Origin: Lyophyllum atratum
Taxonomy: Eukaryota; Basidiomycota; Agaricomycetes; Agaricales; Lyophyllaceae
Direction: 5' to 3'
Length of the DNA: 64,000 bases
Assembly (NCBI GenBank): GCA_014905825.1
Contig: JACGCN010000007.1
Location: 186,001 to 250,000 of the forward strand
Shown piece by piece: positions 1 through 10,656 of this stretch. Position 1 is the first letter of the stretch. The number at the start of each line of letters is the position of its first letter. The notes below the pieces were generated by a model. It made no database searches. It saw nothing but the letters and a program-made list of their open reading frames with translations, and was not told the DNA's origin. The position numbers and the translations under genes were made by a program.

Positions 1-295
1 CATAGCAATTGCTGATTCTCGTCAAGAGAACGGCCACGTGCTATTGCATGATCCTGCAACGTTCTTAACAAAACAACGTCATCAAAAGGACATAACGCAA
101 AACCTGGCGAACCCCGTTCCAGCAGCATCGAGGTCACAAGCGAAATGCGAGGATCGGTGTATGCGGATGCCAATGTAGTGCTCACATCAGGATGGGACAC
201 TGAACGGTGCTCAGGAACAATTACGTGGTTATCCACAGCAACATTCACAGACGAATTACGAGTGTCATTGTCATTGAAAGACGAAGTTCCTGCAC

Positions 296-718
296 TCACT
301 GTTCGGACGAGAGGAGATCAGCAATGATCGCTGCATAGAGGCAAAAAACTGACGCACGTGAAGACGGCGCGAAGGTGGCGAGATCAAAACCCGACGGATC
401 CGGTGGTTCAATGTCAGAGTTGAGCAAATGCTCCCGAAACAAGGCGAACCAGTCCATGCCGAATATCAACTCTTCGGTGACCACGATTGATAGGGGAAGA
501 AAGCATGTAAACGTCGAGGAGGTTGAATACAACGCCGTGACCGGCAACGAAAGTGACCCGGTCAGAGCCGTGGTCGCCACGCCCAAAACTCTGGACAGCA
601 TAACGAAAGGCAAACGAGAAGCAGAAACGGTAGGATCGAATCGGGCATCCACCGTTACACGTCCGATTTTGAAGCTCATGTCGGTGGGAAGTGGACAAGT
701 TGCGAAAAGGGGTAGCAA
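296..718 (-). pseudogene. Retropepsin-like ORF remnant
   Basis: A 140-residue open frame has the look of the short aspartic-protease-like proteins common in Agaricomycete repeats. An N-terminal strand (GRVTVDARFD) is followed by an SRLPF stretch, and near residue 88 comes LIFGMDWFALFREHLL, which resembles the second loop of retropepsins (hydrophobic-LGxDW). No clear DTG/DSG catalytic triad is visible, so activity is doubtful. It lies next to the repeated and LINE-derived sequence of the left edge. The overlapping plus-strand frame (375-815) has no recognisable feature. Assignment rests on pattern memory of the family and is weak. Confidence 0.3.
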
Positions 719-866
719 TCGTTTATTGGCGTTAACAGGGGTGGTAGGAGTTCAAGCCCGTGATATTTCATTTTTTGAAGAAACGCGAACAGGTAATACG
801 GTACGAACAGCCTGATATACACGCATATACAATGGACGGCGAGCAAAAGACGTGCGATGATAAATA

Positions 867-1154
867 CAATGTTTGTTGTCCCAACATTTCCAAGAACCTG
901 TAGGATTAGCAAAAGACGTTGTCAATGTCGAGAAAAAAATTCCGTTTTTCTTGAATTGTCACTTACAGGAAAACGATGTTCACTCCGGTTTATCGGACGA
1001 CCTTATCCCACAATGTTTGTTGTCCCAACATTTCCAAGAACCTGTAGGATTAGCAAAAGACGTTGTCAATGTCGAGAAAAAAATTCCGTTTTTCTTGAAT
1101 TGTCACTTACAGGAAAACGATGTTCACTCCGGTTTATCGGACGACCTTATCCCA
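867..1154. repeat. Perfect 144-bp tandem duplication (2 copies)
   Basis: Positions 867-1010 and 1011-1154 appear identical base for base. The unit is 144 bp, a multiple of three. The second copy contains the last codons and stop of the minus-strand homeodomain gene, so the first copy is a duplicated 3' end lying downstream of that stop. The apparent identity points to a recent event. Confidence 0.9.
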
Positions 1155-1740
1155 CCAGATGTCGTCGTCCTTCTCTTCGCTCGTTTCGTTTTTTACCGCG
1201 GGCTGTTTCGGTCGTTTCGCAGGTACGCTTTTTTTTGAGGAAGATCCGACGGTCGAAGGTTGACGGTACCTTTTATTTTGGAACCTAAAAGTCTCAAGGC
1301 TTAACGGTGCGTGTGGTAGACCAAAAAAAAAAAATGCACCAGATCTGAACACTTTGAGGAGACATGTCTAATTGTTTCGCAAGAGCCACTCGTTCTTCCG
1401 TAGATGGGTAAGCGACTCTGTTGTAGGTTTCATTGAGCATTTTTAACTGGCGGGCGTCTGCGCGCTCGTGCTTCTTTTTGATTGTAGATTTTCCTCGCGA
1501 TGTCGTCTTCGTGAAAGCGCCTGATTGGGTCAGGACATTGATCAAAATCGCGCTTGCTTGGTTCGTTCCGAGTAGCTCAGGCAACATCTCGGGAAATTTG
1601 TCGGTCAAAATTTGGCGATACTCATCGTACCGTGGGCATTCCGTGATGAGATGCTTGCCGAAGTGAAAGTGTTCGCGACAAGGACATTCAGTAGGTGCAG
1701 AGAGCTCAGTGGCTCCAGCATTTTCGGTCACGCGCCCCAA
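1134..1740 (-). CDS. Homeodomain protein fused in frame to LINE tail
   Basis: Two exons (1740-1340 and 1284-1134) join across a 55-bp GT-AG intron (1285-1339) that interrupts the W-F pair of homeodomain helix 3. The spliced product is 183 residues. Residues ~90-150 form a homeodomain: a basic arm (KKKHERADARQ), helix 1 (LKMLNETYNRVAYPS), helix 2 (EERVALAKQLDMS) and the recognition helix VQIWFQNKRYR, with invariant W48, F49, N51 and R53 present. The C-terminal tail is basic then acidic and ends DDDIWWDKVVR. Upstream in the same frame is a Cys/His motif and the SGAFTK end typical of fungal LINE reverse transcriptases. The native start is uncertain; the listed Met lies inside the LINE-derived part. 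Canonical residues argue against a mating-type TALE protein. Probably a DNA-binding regulator. Confidence 0.6.
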
Positions 1741-1797
1741 GGCGGCGTTAATTGCTGCATCAACAGGCGGCTCGGGTAGTCTGTTACAACAAAGGGC
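1505..1797 (-). mobile_element. LINE (Tad1-like) reverse transcriptase 3' tail
   Basis: The minus strand reads a CPCREHFHFGKHLITECPRYDEYR segment (fragments quoted short: CPC...H....C) followed by LPELLGT and LTQSGAFTK. This Cys-His knuckle, LLGT and SGAFTK order is the usual C-terminus of Tad1-like LINE reverse transcriptases in Agaricomycetes. An in-frame TAA precedes it at about 1798, so the rest of the element is missing. It runs without a stop into the homeodomain coding sequence. Confidence 0.55.
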
Positions 1798-1822
1798 GTA
1801 AATTCGTTATGACTTTTATAAA

Positions 1823-2540
1823 TCAATCACTAGTAGCGCACCCCATGTGAGCGCGCAGCTTTTTTTGGTTTTCGCGAGCGTCTGTCTCACGTCTCAGCCC
1901 TACTACACATCCGGGTTCCAGAAATGCTATGCCCCCGTTAATCTTCACGTCTTTTAGAAGCATCTACGAGTAGCCAACATGAGAACAATCAATTATTGAG
2001 CCGTATATGAGTACAACCTTGTAACCCGACCGCGTGTTTTCCAACGACAGCTCAGGCAGCGGACGGCGTGCAAGCGCCAAAAGCGTTATCGCTCCATCCG
2101 ATAGGTAAAGCTGCAACACTCCTCTTTGGCTTGATGGCCCCCCCCCTTTGCCGGCATTTCCATTCTCTAAACGTTCACTTTTCCTCGTGTCGTTTAAGTT
2201 CACTACCGCCGTGACTTCAACTAGAATGGAGTCGACCGTCGTTTTGGTCGTGACATGCGCGACGTCGGTCGGAAAGCCTGTGCCTGCTTGCATGGAATCG
2301 CTAAAATCGGAGGCTAATACTTGGTGTACTACAGCCGCTATAAGGCCTTCAAAGTCTTTGTGTACATCTTTTTCTCCCTCCGTCGTCAGCCAGTGGTAGC
2401 AGTCGTGCAACCACTCCTGCCCAAAACAAAAACGCGTCGGTCAGTACGGTTGCGTGATGACGCTAAAAACATACCGGGTCTACGCGTGGTCTTTTGAAGT
2501 GCTCTTCTACGCATTGAATTACGCGCGGGGGCACAACCAT
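1823..2540 (-). CDS. RMI1: RecQ-mediated genome instability protein RMI1
   Basis: RMI1 is the OB-fold partner of the BLM/Sgs1 helicase and topoisomerase III and promotes dissolution of double Holliday junctions in the nucleus. Three exons (2540-2475, 2416-2015, 1963-1823), joined by GT-AG introns of 58 and 51 bp, give 202 residues with no frame breaks. The short N-terminal helical region (MVVPPRVIQCVEEHF, then RPRVDPEWLHDCYHWL) and the OB-fold match the family: LQLYLSDGAITLLALARRPLP parallels the human LQLTDG...YxPIP strand pair, followed by GYKVMLLKDVKINGGIAFL and a final glycine strand. The length is that of a minimal fungal RMI1, without the vertebrate C-terminal OB2. The start was chosen because MVVPP begins the conserved segment. 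A possible plus-strand gene starts about 75 bp upstream. Confidence 0.85.
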
Positions 2541-2614
2541 AGGAGCCTTAGAAATTAGAAAAACAAACTCTGGCGTTCGACGGATTGGGCTAAGGGGCGC
2601 AACACAGTATCTCA

Positions 2615-2781
2615 ATGGTCTTCCAATCCCTGCGGGCTGCCAAAAGAGACGTGGAGTGTTCACTCAGGCAACAAGTGGAGTATATTACTGTCGTGCTACG
2701 TGCGCTCGACAAGCAAGTGGTGGTACGTGGTAGAAAACGAAACAACACAACTTTGCCGCACGTGCTCAACATCCCCCCGAG
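2615..2781 (+). CDS. Possible first exon of a small divergent gene
   Basis: An ATG frame codes MVFQSLRAAKRDVECSLRQQ and continues about 35 residues to a GTAAGT donor at 2782. It is rich in charged residues and helix-like. The nearest acceptor would give a 32-bp intron, too short; using a later AG (about 58 bp) gives a ~90-residue basic protein ending near 2930. It would share a ~75-bp promoter with RMI1. No family was recognised, and the opposite strand is also open, so this is tentative. Confidence 0.25.
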
Positions 2782-2912
2782 GTAAGTTTATGGCAGGCGT
2801 TTAACTCCGGCAGATGGTTACGCCGGTTCAACCTGAAAGAAACAAGGCACACGCGCAAGAGGACCCGGCGCGGGCCGAATCAACGCCCGGCATAAAGTAT
2901 TGTCCGGGACGA

Positions 2913-2982
2913 AGATGTACGGCGAGCCGATAGCAACGTTCTCTGATAGATGTACGGCGAGTCGATAGCAACGTTCGCTGAT
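2913..2982. repeat. 35-bp tandem repeat, two units
   Basis: The unit AGATGTACGGCGAG(C/T)CGATAG... occurs at 2913-2947 and 2948-2982 with two substitutions. Nearby, GGCGAAGTTTGTTCAATTGGA occurs at 3037-3057 and again at 3123-3143. The stretch looks like decayed repeat sequence. Confidence 0.8.
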
Positions 2983-3087
2983 ACTTACGCTAGCAGAAAA
3001 TGTTTAGTCAATGGTAAAAGACCGTTTTTGTTTACAGGCGAAGTTTGTTCAATTGGAGAACAAGAGTGAGGGGCCTGCAGTCGGCAG

Positions 3088-3357
3088 TTGTTGAAAAGCG
3101 GGACGTCGAAGATTACCTTGCCGGCGAAGTTTGTTCAATTGGAAAAAATTGGAAGAGAGTTATTGTTTCGAATGTGCATAACCAAAAAACGACTGGAAAC
3201 ACTCCAGGAAAGATTGTTTGAAATGCTAAAAACGAGTGAAGACGCTGCGGAAATACCGTGGGCCGGGCTTTTGAACTCAAAACGACGCGACGCGACTGGT
3301 CATGTGTCGATAAAAAAAGGCTCACGGTCACCTGGTACGATGTTCGATCACGATTAG
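3088..3357 (+). CDS. Unrecognised 89-residue ORF
   Basis: The frame encodes a lysine- and glutamate-rich, probably helical segment (LEKIGRELLFRMCITKKRLE, then LQERLFEMLKTSEDAAEIPW). The helical character gives it slight coding potential, but no domain, signal peptide or conserved partner is visible, and it starts within repeated sequence. It could be a chance frame or a fragment of a degraded gene. Confidence 0.2.
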   Translation: MLKSGTSKITLPAKFVQLEKIGRELLFRMCITKKRLETLQERLFEMLKTSEDAAEIPWAGLLNSKRRDATGHVSIKKGSRSPGTMFDHD

Positions 3358-3769
3358 AGGATTTTGCGGGGCATGTCGGACAGAAACCCACTACGTAAAG
3401 TAGCGGGTACTTTACAAGAACTCATGTCTGCTCGAGCCATTCCTACGATACCGTGAATCGTTTTGCAAATGCAAAATTTTGGCCGATCCTAGCCGTCTGG
3501 AGGCACAAGCTGTACACGAGCATCTTCTCCATGACACTGTTTAGGGATTAATTGGTGGACCCACAGGAAAAGCCAGCATCGTGTTTCGAATTCCCGGGCC
3601 CCCTTGATTAGTCTCATCTAGATTTGCTCGAGTCATGTTACAGTCGTGTCCTTACTTTCACAGCCTCAAACCTATCAGACCCTACACAAATCACACGTAC
3701 CACCAGCACATCAATGGACACACTGTCGCTAGAGGGTCCCGGGCTTCTCAGGGAAAGAATCACTCCATT

Positions 3770-4660
3770 CTATCTTGTTTCTTCTTCTGATTTTTATTTT
3801 TTATCCCCCAGTTTTTCAGGGCAGTGCTCCTCGTGGCCTTCGGGACGTCACCACGCGCTCCACTTAGTGCCCAAAGACCGTTCATTTAGACTAAAATCTA
3901 GAATACGAGCCGAGATCTTCAACGTATACAATCCAAGGATTATTGATGCTTCACCGAGCCAGACAGCGGTCAAAAGCTGACTTTTTCTAGATGAAATTGT
4001 GGCCAAGTACCTTCATGCCGCCACATCGCGAAACATTGACAGCCACCTCTTCTCCAGCTTCGCCACCGTGTACGTGAGAAGCTGCGCAATTGTGCTTAGA
4101 AGGAAGGTAAATTTTCTAACAGAACCCATATCAAGCGCCATTGTTTGTGTCAAGCGTGGACGTCGAGGCGATGCTGCTGTCTGTCTCGATGGACCCTGAT
4201 CGCTCTTATTCTTCTGGTTTCGCGGATTTTCGGCAGTTGACCACCGCCTGTCATTTAGTGTACTTCGGCGGATAGGTCATCTGGTTCAAGGCCTTCCACC
4301 AAGCGGGGGCGAAATTTATTCCCCATCAAGGTCATGACTCAACGTAACCTGCCCTTCCTCGAACTAGCTCCTATGGGAACGTTCTGGTATCATATTCTGT
4401 CTCTTATTTCGTCTGGCGCATGTTCGACGTAGAAAATCGTCGGAGTAACAATAAGAACCTTGAACGATGATCGTTCGACGAGAAAACTTAGAAAGAAAAA
4501 TGTGTCACGACACAGCGCCACCTCTCTGCACATGGTCGGGATAAAGGGCTATTATAGTCGTGTCCAAGATTGTGGGGACTATTAATGGTTGCAAACTAAA
4601 CCGTTGGCCAAGTCAGTTCGCCGATAAGGTTCGCGAGAGGAAGGGGAGCTCAGGCAGGAG
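3770..4660. repeat. Diverged direct repeat, copy A
   Basis: This segment is recognisably similar (roughly 60-70 percent by eye) to 4865-5700. Shared landmarks in the same order include GCAGTGCTCCTCGT, CGCCACGCGCT, CACCTCTTCTC(C/T)AGCTTCGCCAC, TTATTCCCCAT and CTAGCTCCT(A/G)TG. No intact frame is conserved between copies, so it is an old duplication of non-coding or dead sequence. Confidence 0.65.
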
Positions 4661-4864
4661 GTACTAAGGTGTATCGTACGATGGCCTTCTTGAGCAACTA
4701 CGAGGTCGAAGTCATTGAGAATTTCCTTTATGTCAAGTTTTCTCTATAAGTATAGCTACCTATTCGACTCATCATGACCTGAAAGTCATGCATAATTTTG
4801 AGCTTACATGCACAGATTTTTGACCCATCCCGGCCGTCCTATGACACGAGCTTCACATGGGCGT

Positions 4865-5700
4865 TCGTTTCATGACAGCGAAACCGTTTCTTCTGGTCTC
4901 TCCTTTTTCATCCGCTACTTTTTGAGCAGTGCTCCTCGTCGGTCTCTGGATGTCGCCACGCGCTTCGCCCAGTATCCCAAGCAGAGTTTCTACAAACTAA
5001 GACCTAGGACAGGAGTTGTAGAGTGAGTCCTCGGGGCAGACAATCCGACAGTCACTGTTCATTCACATAGCCAGCGCAGTGTTCCTAGATGATGGTAGCC
5101 GAGTACTTTCACGATGCCACATTGGTGAACATGCACCTCTTCTCTAGCTTCGCCACGGTAGACATGGAAAGTTGCGAGATCGTAGCTAGATGGATAATGA
5201 TTTTGCCGAGGGGACCGACATGAGCGGCAGTTGTTTCTGTTAAGCGTGGGCTGTTCCATTCCTATGGCTGCTTGAAGCATCGTGATCATTCTTGTTCTTC
5301 TGGATCTCCGAACTTCAGCCACTTGATCACCACCTGGCGGAGCATGGATTCCGTTCCGAAGGTAGCTGCCAGTCGGGAAAAGAAGTGTCCCTTATTCCCC
5401 ATGGAGGTCGTTGGTTGGCGAAGCTTTTTGTTCCTCGAATCTAGCTCCTGTGCAAACACTCTGGTATCGCATTTTATCTCTTCTTTTTTTCAATCAGTTT
5501 GACGGATTAGAATATCATTCGGCAAATAAGTTGATCTCGTTCAGTATTGTCCGACTGAGACGAAGCCATACTCCCGGGTTAGCGCAATATGTACATCCTT
5601 GCACGTAGCGGGGATAAGGGCCCACTGGGCTCAGCTTTTGGGCATGGTAATGCGATTTGCAAATTCAGTCAAACAGGAGTTGAGGCAGAAGGTAACGTGC
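4865..5700. repeat. Diverged direct repeat, copy B
   Basis: Partner of 3770-4660. The best blocks are 5110-5340 against 4010-4250 and 5390-5480 against 4320-4420. The longest minus frame here (5059-5322) is not preserved in copy A, so I do not call a gene. Confidence 0.65.
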
Positions 5701-6609
5701 GCAAGAGTGTTTTGTCTAGATGTGGCGGTATCTTCTTGGTTAACCTATGACCTGTCCTAAGCGAAGAGTCAGAGGAGAAGGGGTAAAGACAGTGGCTTAC
5801 CGTAACATACACCATTTTTAATGGTGCATCTTATTAACGAGGGGCTGGAGGCCTCTCGTACACGTAACACGGTCATGAGGCTCAGACATGGGCGAAATTG
5901 TACATGCAAAGAAGTGGGGCTCCTGCCATTACCGAGAAGGATACCACAGCAACCATGGGCGACAATTTCTCGAGCCATGGCAATCCAGTATTAACTATAG
6001 AGAAGACTTGTGAGAGGACGTAGGTCAGAAAGGTTTGAGAAAACATACTCGAGAATTGGTGAGACTCTGAGGAACCGTCCGGCACAGTATATGAGGACTG
6101 CCTTGGTAATTGGGCGTTGGCATCTTGCCAGACGGCCCGGACCTGGTGGTGGGGTCTCTACCCGGGTGCGCAGCAGGGGCAGGTTCAGCAGGCATGGCAG
6201 AGGACGGCAGAGTACAATGGAGATTCGAAACGTCGGATTTCCACGAATACCTAAGCAGATAAAAGCATTTATCAGTAACCGGACACACTTTCAAAGGTTC
6301 TAGCGCAGACTCCGGATAGATGATAACGGAGGACACTGGGAACAAAAGATAGCAGGCAAAGAGATGCACTGGGAGACGTGAGGCGCGTATGAGGCAAGAA
6401 ATTTTATCATGGTATGAACCCTAAGGTCAAATATGTCATTGTTACTAACCCGGCAGTGGTAAGGCATGTACGAGCGTCGAGACCAGGAGGTCAGAACTTG
6501 AAGGGGTCAGAAGATGCGGCTCAGCGTCACACCTCGGTCACAACTCCTCATGATACTCACATGACCGTGTTCACTGTTTTGAGTACACGACCAGGACCTT
6601 GAAGTTGCG
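5701..6609. other. No gene seen
   Basis: Short overlapping frames occur on both strands, including a proline-rich one on minus (6025-6369), but none has a recognisable motif or consistent splice signals. The right end is the upstream region of the CE16-like gene. Confidence 0.5.
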
Positions 6610-7845
6610 TTGACCACTGACTCGGAACGCGATATCGAGACCACAGTCCAGCAGCCTATAAAAGGCGTGAGCATCCACTCGATGAGCTCCATGAAGCGTA
6701 AATTAAGCGATCCGCCGGAAACCGACCGTTTCCTGAAGCTGCCTAAACCGGACATTTCGACTTCGGCTTCTTTGACTGCCTTTAAACATGATCCTGCCCT
6801 GCTCTTGTCATACGATCGTCCTCATACTTCACCAGTGCATTGGAATACCTTCCGAAAAATCGTGATATTGTGAGCTTTCCCGTTTCGTTATGCTATCATA
6901 TGCATAGTCACGACACTCCGTGTATGTCAGTGGTGACTCCTACAGTTCCAACGCGGAGACAAACTGGGTTCGTCAGTAGCGACATGTCGATGAGACTTGA
7001 CATTCTAAATTCGTGTACAGGTCGGCCATCTTTGTAAACGCATGCCATCGGGTCCATGTCCGGCGGTACTTAACTTCGCAAGAGGCGGCGATACTGTCGA
7101 AGATGATCTCGCGTCGCAGTTAGAGCTTTTCTTGAGGAACTCTCCAATAGCCTGTTCAGTCGAAGAGAGCAATCAAGCTTTATTTGGTATGTAATATGTG
7201 TGCATATCCGCCGTCAGAATTCAAGTGACCAATTTACATAGTATTCTGGATGGGAATCAACGATTGCGGGTATGAAACGCCTTTATCTCAGTTACGAACC
7301 CGACTTCATGACCTCTGTCTTTCTCTTTTTTTCTCTAGTCGCACTGATGCTGACGAGCTGGAGACAATTGTCGAGCGGATCTTCGATACAATGCATGACC
7401 TCTATGTCAAGTGGAAAGCTCGATCTTTTCTTCTCATCAACGTTCCGCCGATGCAGAGGTCACCAGGAGGTAAGTAGCATCTTCTTTCGTCATTTATTAT
7501 ATTCAGACTCACTTTTTTGCAGGGAAAGACATGTGTATCGATGCCGAACGCTACGATACATGGAACTTCGAACTCCTCCGGCAGGCAGAGGATTTCGCCA
7601 AAACTGCATCGAATGCATCAGTGTTTGTTGTTTCCTCGCACAGTATCATTTCGGAAATCCTCGACCATCCCGCAAGATATGGTCTATTAGACTGCATAGA
7701 TCAGGAAGAAGACGCAGATGAAGCGGTGTCAGACGACAGTGACGATGCTGTTGAAGGGGCCATATGGGAGGACGATATTCATCTCTCGGAAGCTGCTCAT
7801 CAAGTATTTGCAGATAGGTTATGGGGGATTTTTGGAGAACCTTAG
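6610..7845 (+). CDS. SGNH/GDSL esterase, CE16-like, intracellular
   Basis: SGNH hydrolases of this type deacetylate carbohydrates or cleave short-chain esters. Six exons (6610-6869, 6931-6967, 7021-7186, 7242-7269, 7339-7469, 7523-7845) give 314 residues in one frame. Block I is KIVIFGDSYSS with the nucleophilic Ser (~residue 90), followed by TNWVGHL. Block II is NFARGGDTV; block III is FWMGINDCG with the oxyanion Asn; then comes LLINVPPMQRSPG; block V is WEDDIHLSEAAHQ with the Asp-x-x-His pair. The ~65-residue N-terminus carries a basic KRKLSDPPE stretch and no signal peptide, so the protein is probably cytosolic or nuclear, unlike the secreted paralogue at 15.1-16.3 kb. Intron 2 uses a GTTCGT donor. 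A FKHDPALLLSYDRPHTS segment precedes the catalytic core. Substrate unknown. Confidence 0.8.
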
Positions 7846-8090
7846 CTGCGCGGGATCGTTGATAGTTCATGGGAACCCATTAATATTGCTTGCAGGAAGG
7901 TTGTGGGGGATGTTCCTCAGGTAGTACTGATGTTTCGTCTTCATCATGAATTCTTCTTCTCAACGGGGCAGGCGCTGTAAGCGACTTCATAACACGAAAC
8001 CTAGAACCAAGCGTATTTTATTTTCCCTGCACTTCATGCCCCGCAAAATTATATACGATGTTACAACCATAAGTAGTACAAAATTATCCA

Positions 8091-10656
8091 TCACAGGGTA
8101 TACCTGAAGTCGGGTGCCCTGTCGCCCAATCGTCGGATGTCCTCTGCTGTATACTTGCTGGGCTCTCCGCTTTCCAAAGCCGCCTTCTGAAGTGCGTCGC
8201 GCTTGTTGTTGATGCGGATGTACGACAGAACAGCAATTGGCACGCAGATGAACCCTATTCCGACGAACATGAGCTCGAGTCCGTCTGAAGTTATGGTCAG
8301 TTGCAGGAATCGATGGCGGTAGGAGAGAGCCGTTATAACCACTCACGTCCGAGGATATAGCGAGGCGAGTCCTTAGAGCGATATATGTTGGCAGCGACAG
8401 CGCCACTAAAGTTCCCGATACCGATGTGGATCGCCATTCCGATGCCACGTTTGTACTGTCCAGCGAGATTGTTTCCCAGCCTGTGCGACTGCGATGTAGT
8501 AGATGGAGGAGGGAGAATAAGTCAATGCGTACCATGCCACGACACCAGGGAAGGCAGAGTAGGCTCCTCCAACGACGAAGAAGGTACCGAAATACTTGAC
8601 GCCCGGAGGAGCTTGAGATATGTTGATCGTGAAGCCGATGAGACACATCGTGAGACCCGCTAAAATGAAGGGCGAGCGCATCTGGAGCTTGTCGGAGTAG
8701 TGGGCGAAGGCGTAGAGCACCATGGCTGTAAGAAGATTAAGACTGATAGAGAGACGCCAGAGATCATGTGCACTCACTGGCAAATACATAAGGAGGAACT
8801 GTCAGCAGCTGGCTGATCGCCGGAGTATAGCCAAATCTACGTTGCAGGGAAGTCAGGGACATTGAGGGAGAAGTGGAATTGTTGAGATTGTTGGACGAAC
8901 GTGTTGATGATGCTCCTGCATGAATGGACATGGTTGTCAGTACTGGTCGTATCCAGACATCAGAATGACTCACGGCAAGAATAGTGTAATGCCGTAGACT
9001 GGAGAAGACACCTGAATGAGCATCGAGAACGGCTATACAATGACATGATGACTTACGTGGAGCGATGATCGACATGTAGATTAATACATGGAGCCAGACC
9101 TGCCAATCGCTCACCGCAGACCAGAAGTGCCGCATCTCGAAATGCTCCTCTTCACCCACTGAAGAGTTGTCGTATTCTGTGGCGCCCTGTCAGGTGACTG
9201 ACACTATAGGGATAAGCTTCGAGAAGCTTACTTTTCTTCCAGATAACATATGCGCGCTCCTCGGGCGTCAGGAAGCTCGCAGTCGCAGGGAAATCCACCA
9301 TTACTGATGCAAGCGTCACGCGCTGGACGTGGCATGCGGAGGATATGGGATAGCTCACCTATCAGCGCCAGGATTCCCGCCAGAACGGTTAAGATGCCCT
9401 CTAGGATCTGTCCAAGAGCTTCAGACATGAGTCGTCAAGAGGACTTGATCGGCGACATACGAAAATCCACGACCAGCCTTGGAGTCCTCCTTTACCGTTC
9501 AAAAAGCTGATAGCGTAAGCCAGGAGGCCGGAGAACGCGCCCGCGACGGAGGCAGCACCAAAGAACAGCCCGATGCGATACTGTAGCTTGTATCGCGGGT
9601 ACCAGATGCTGAGGCTGTCCACGCGAGATTGAGCGATCGCATTGCAGGTGTCAGGTTTTTGCGACGTACTAGTAGACCACGCCCGGGAATAAGCCTGCTT
9701 CGGCGACACCAAGGCAAATACGAACGCCAACAAGCTGGGGGAAGCTGTGGCAGAGTTTCAGTAAAAAGAGACCGGAAAGCTATCGAGAGTATTTCTCACT
9801 TCTTCACTATTCCCATCATTACTCTGAGGTGAAATTAGGGATTTTGATATTAGAATGATCATGATAACGTACACGACAACTCCCCAGATAATCTATCATT
9901 CATATTGAGAGTCAGCAGGGTTGATGGGAAGGTCAACGAAGAGTAGCACATACTGTGATTCCTGGCAGCCATCTATTCAGGGATTGATAAGTACTAGGAT
10001 TCGATGAGAGATCCAAATTATATGTACCTCGACGGTCGGAATTTTTTGAGGACGAGACTGGGATGGTCATTAGCACCTGAAGCGAAACGTATAACTTGAT
10101 ACATACTTTGCTGGGCATTCAAAAATACAGTATGGCTAGACCTAAATGAGCCAATGTGTGCTCGAAGGTACCTTATTCAACTCACGATGAAATACATAGT
10201 CTGGAGTACGAGTCGTTAGTTGCGGCGAAGAACATCTTCAAAGTACACCTGACACACCAAAGCGATATTATACTGGTTTCCTGTCAGGCCAAGCTGAGTC
10301 GTCAAGCCTTGCAATTTGGCATTTCCTTTCGGGAGGAGTTCAGTCCAATTCACAATACCGGGTCTAAGAATAACACTCACCGATGTTTCCTGTGAGTGTC
10401 GTAGTCCAATGATAAGCTCTGTGGTGGAAAAACGCTAAAGATAACACCGACCTCTGTCAATGAACGACAATAGATATAACAACGCTAAGATTGGCATAAG
10501 TCGTGCATCTATCTTCCGATACAGCTTCTTTTCTTCTGCTTCGTTGAGCGTCGGGGGTGGAGGAAGTGATGCCTCGCCGCCAAAATCGTAGACGGCAGAG
10601 CGGATTTCGACATCGCCCTTTTCGTCGTGACTGTCCCTTTCCTTCTCTTGCGACAT
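8091..10656 (-). CDS. MFS anion:cation symporter, Dal5/allantoate permease type
   Basis: This is a twelve-helix plasma-membrane carrier of the anion:cation symporter family, whose members take up allantoate, nicotinate, tartrate and similar organic anions. The sequence splices cleanly into about 20 small exons, an extreme count, giving roughly 490 residues. The cytosolic N-terminus (MSQEKERDSHDEKGDVEIRS) leads to KLYRKIDARLMPILALLYLL, then FIDRGNIGNAKLQGL, GNQYNIALTMYFIPYCIFE, the loop PANLVLKKFRPSRWLPG, the signature FPQLVGVRICLGVAEAGLFP, LQGWSWIFILEGILTVL, ATASFLTPEERAYVIW, and C-terminal helices ending RAPDFRYTL. All joins keep frame. One intron uses a GTTCGT donor and one exon (NIG) is under 10 bp. 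The substrate cannot be told from sequence. It stands alone, with no cluster partner. Confidence 0.85.

Noticed and set aside
1134..1740. Mating-type A (HD1/HD2) locus
   Set aside because: A single homeodomain with WFQNKR and no divergent partner, MIP or beta-flanking gene nearby.
2782..2813. A 32-bp intron in the plus-strand gene next to RMI1
   Set aside because: Below the size of any other intron in the window; the gene itself is left tentative.
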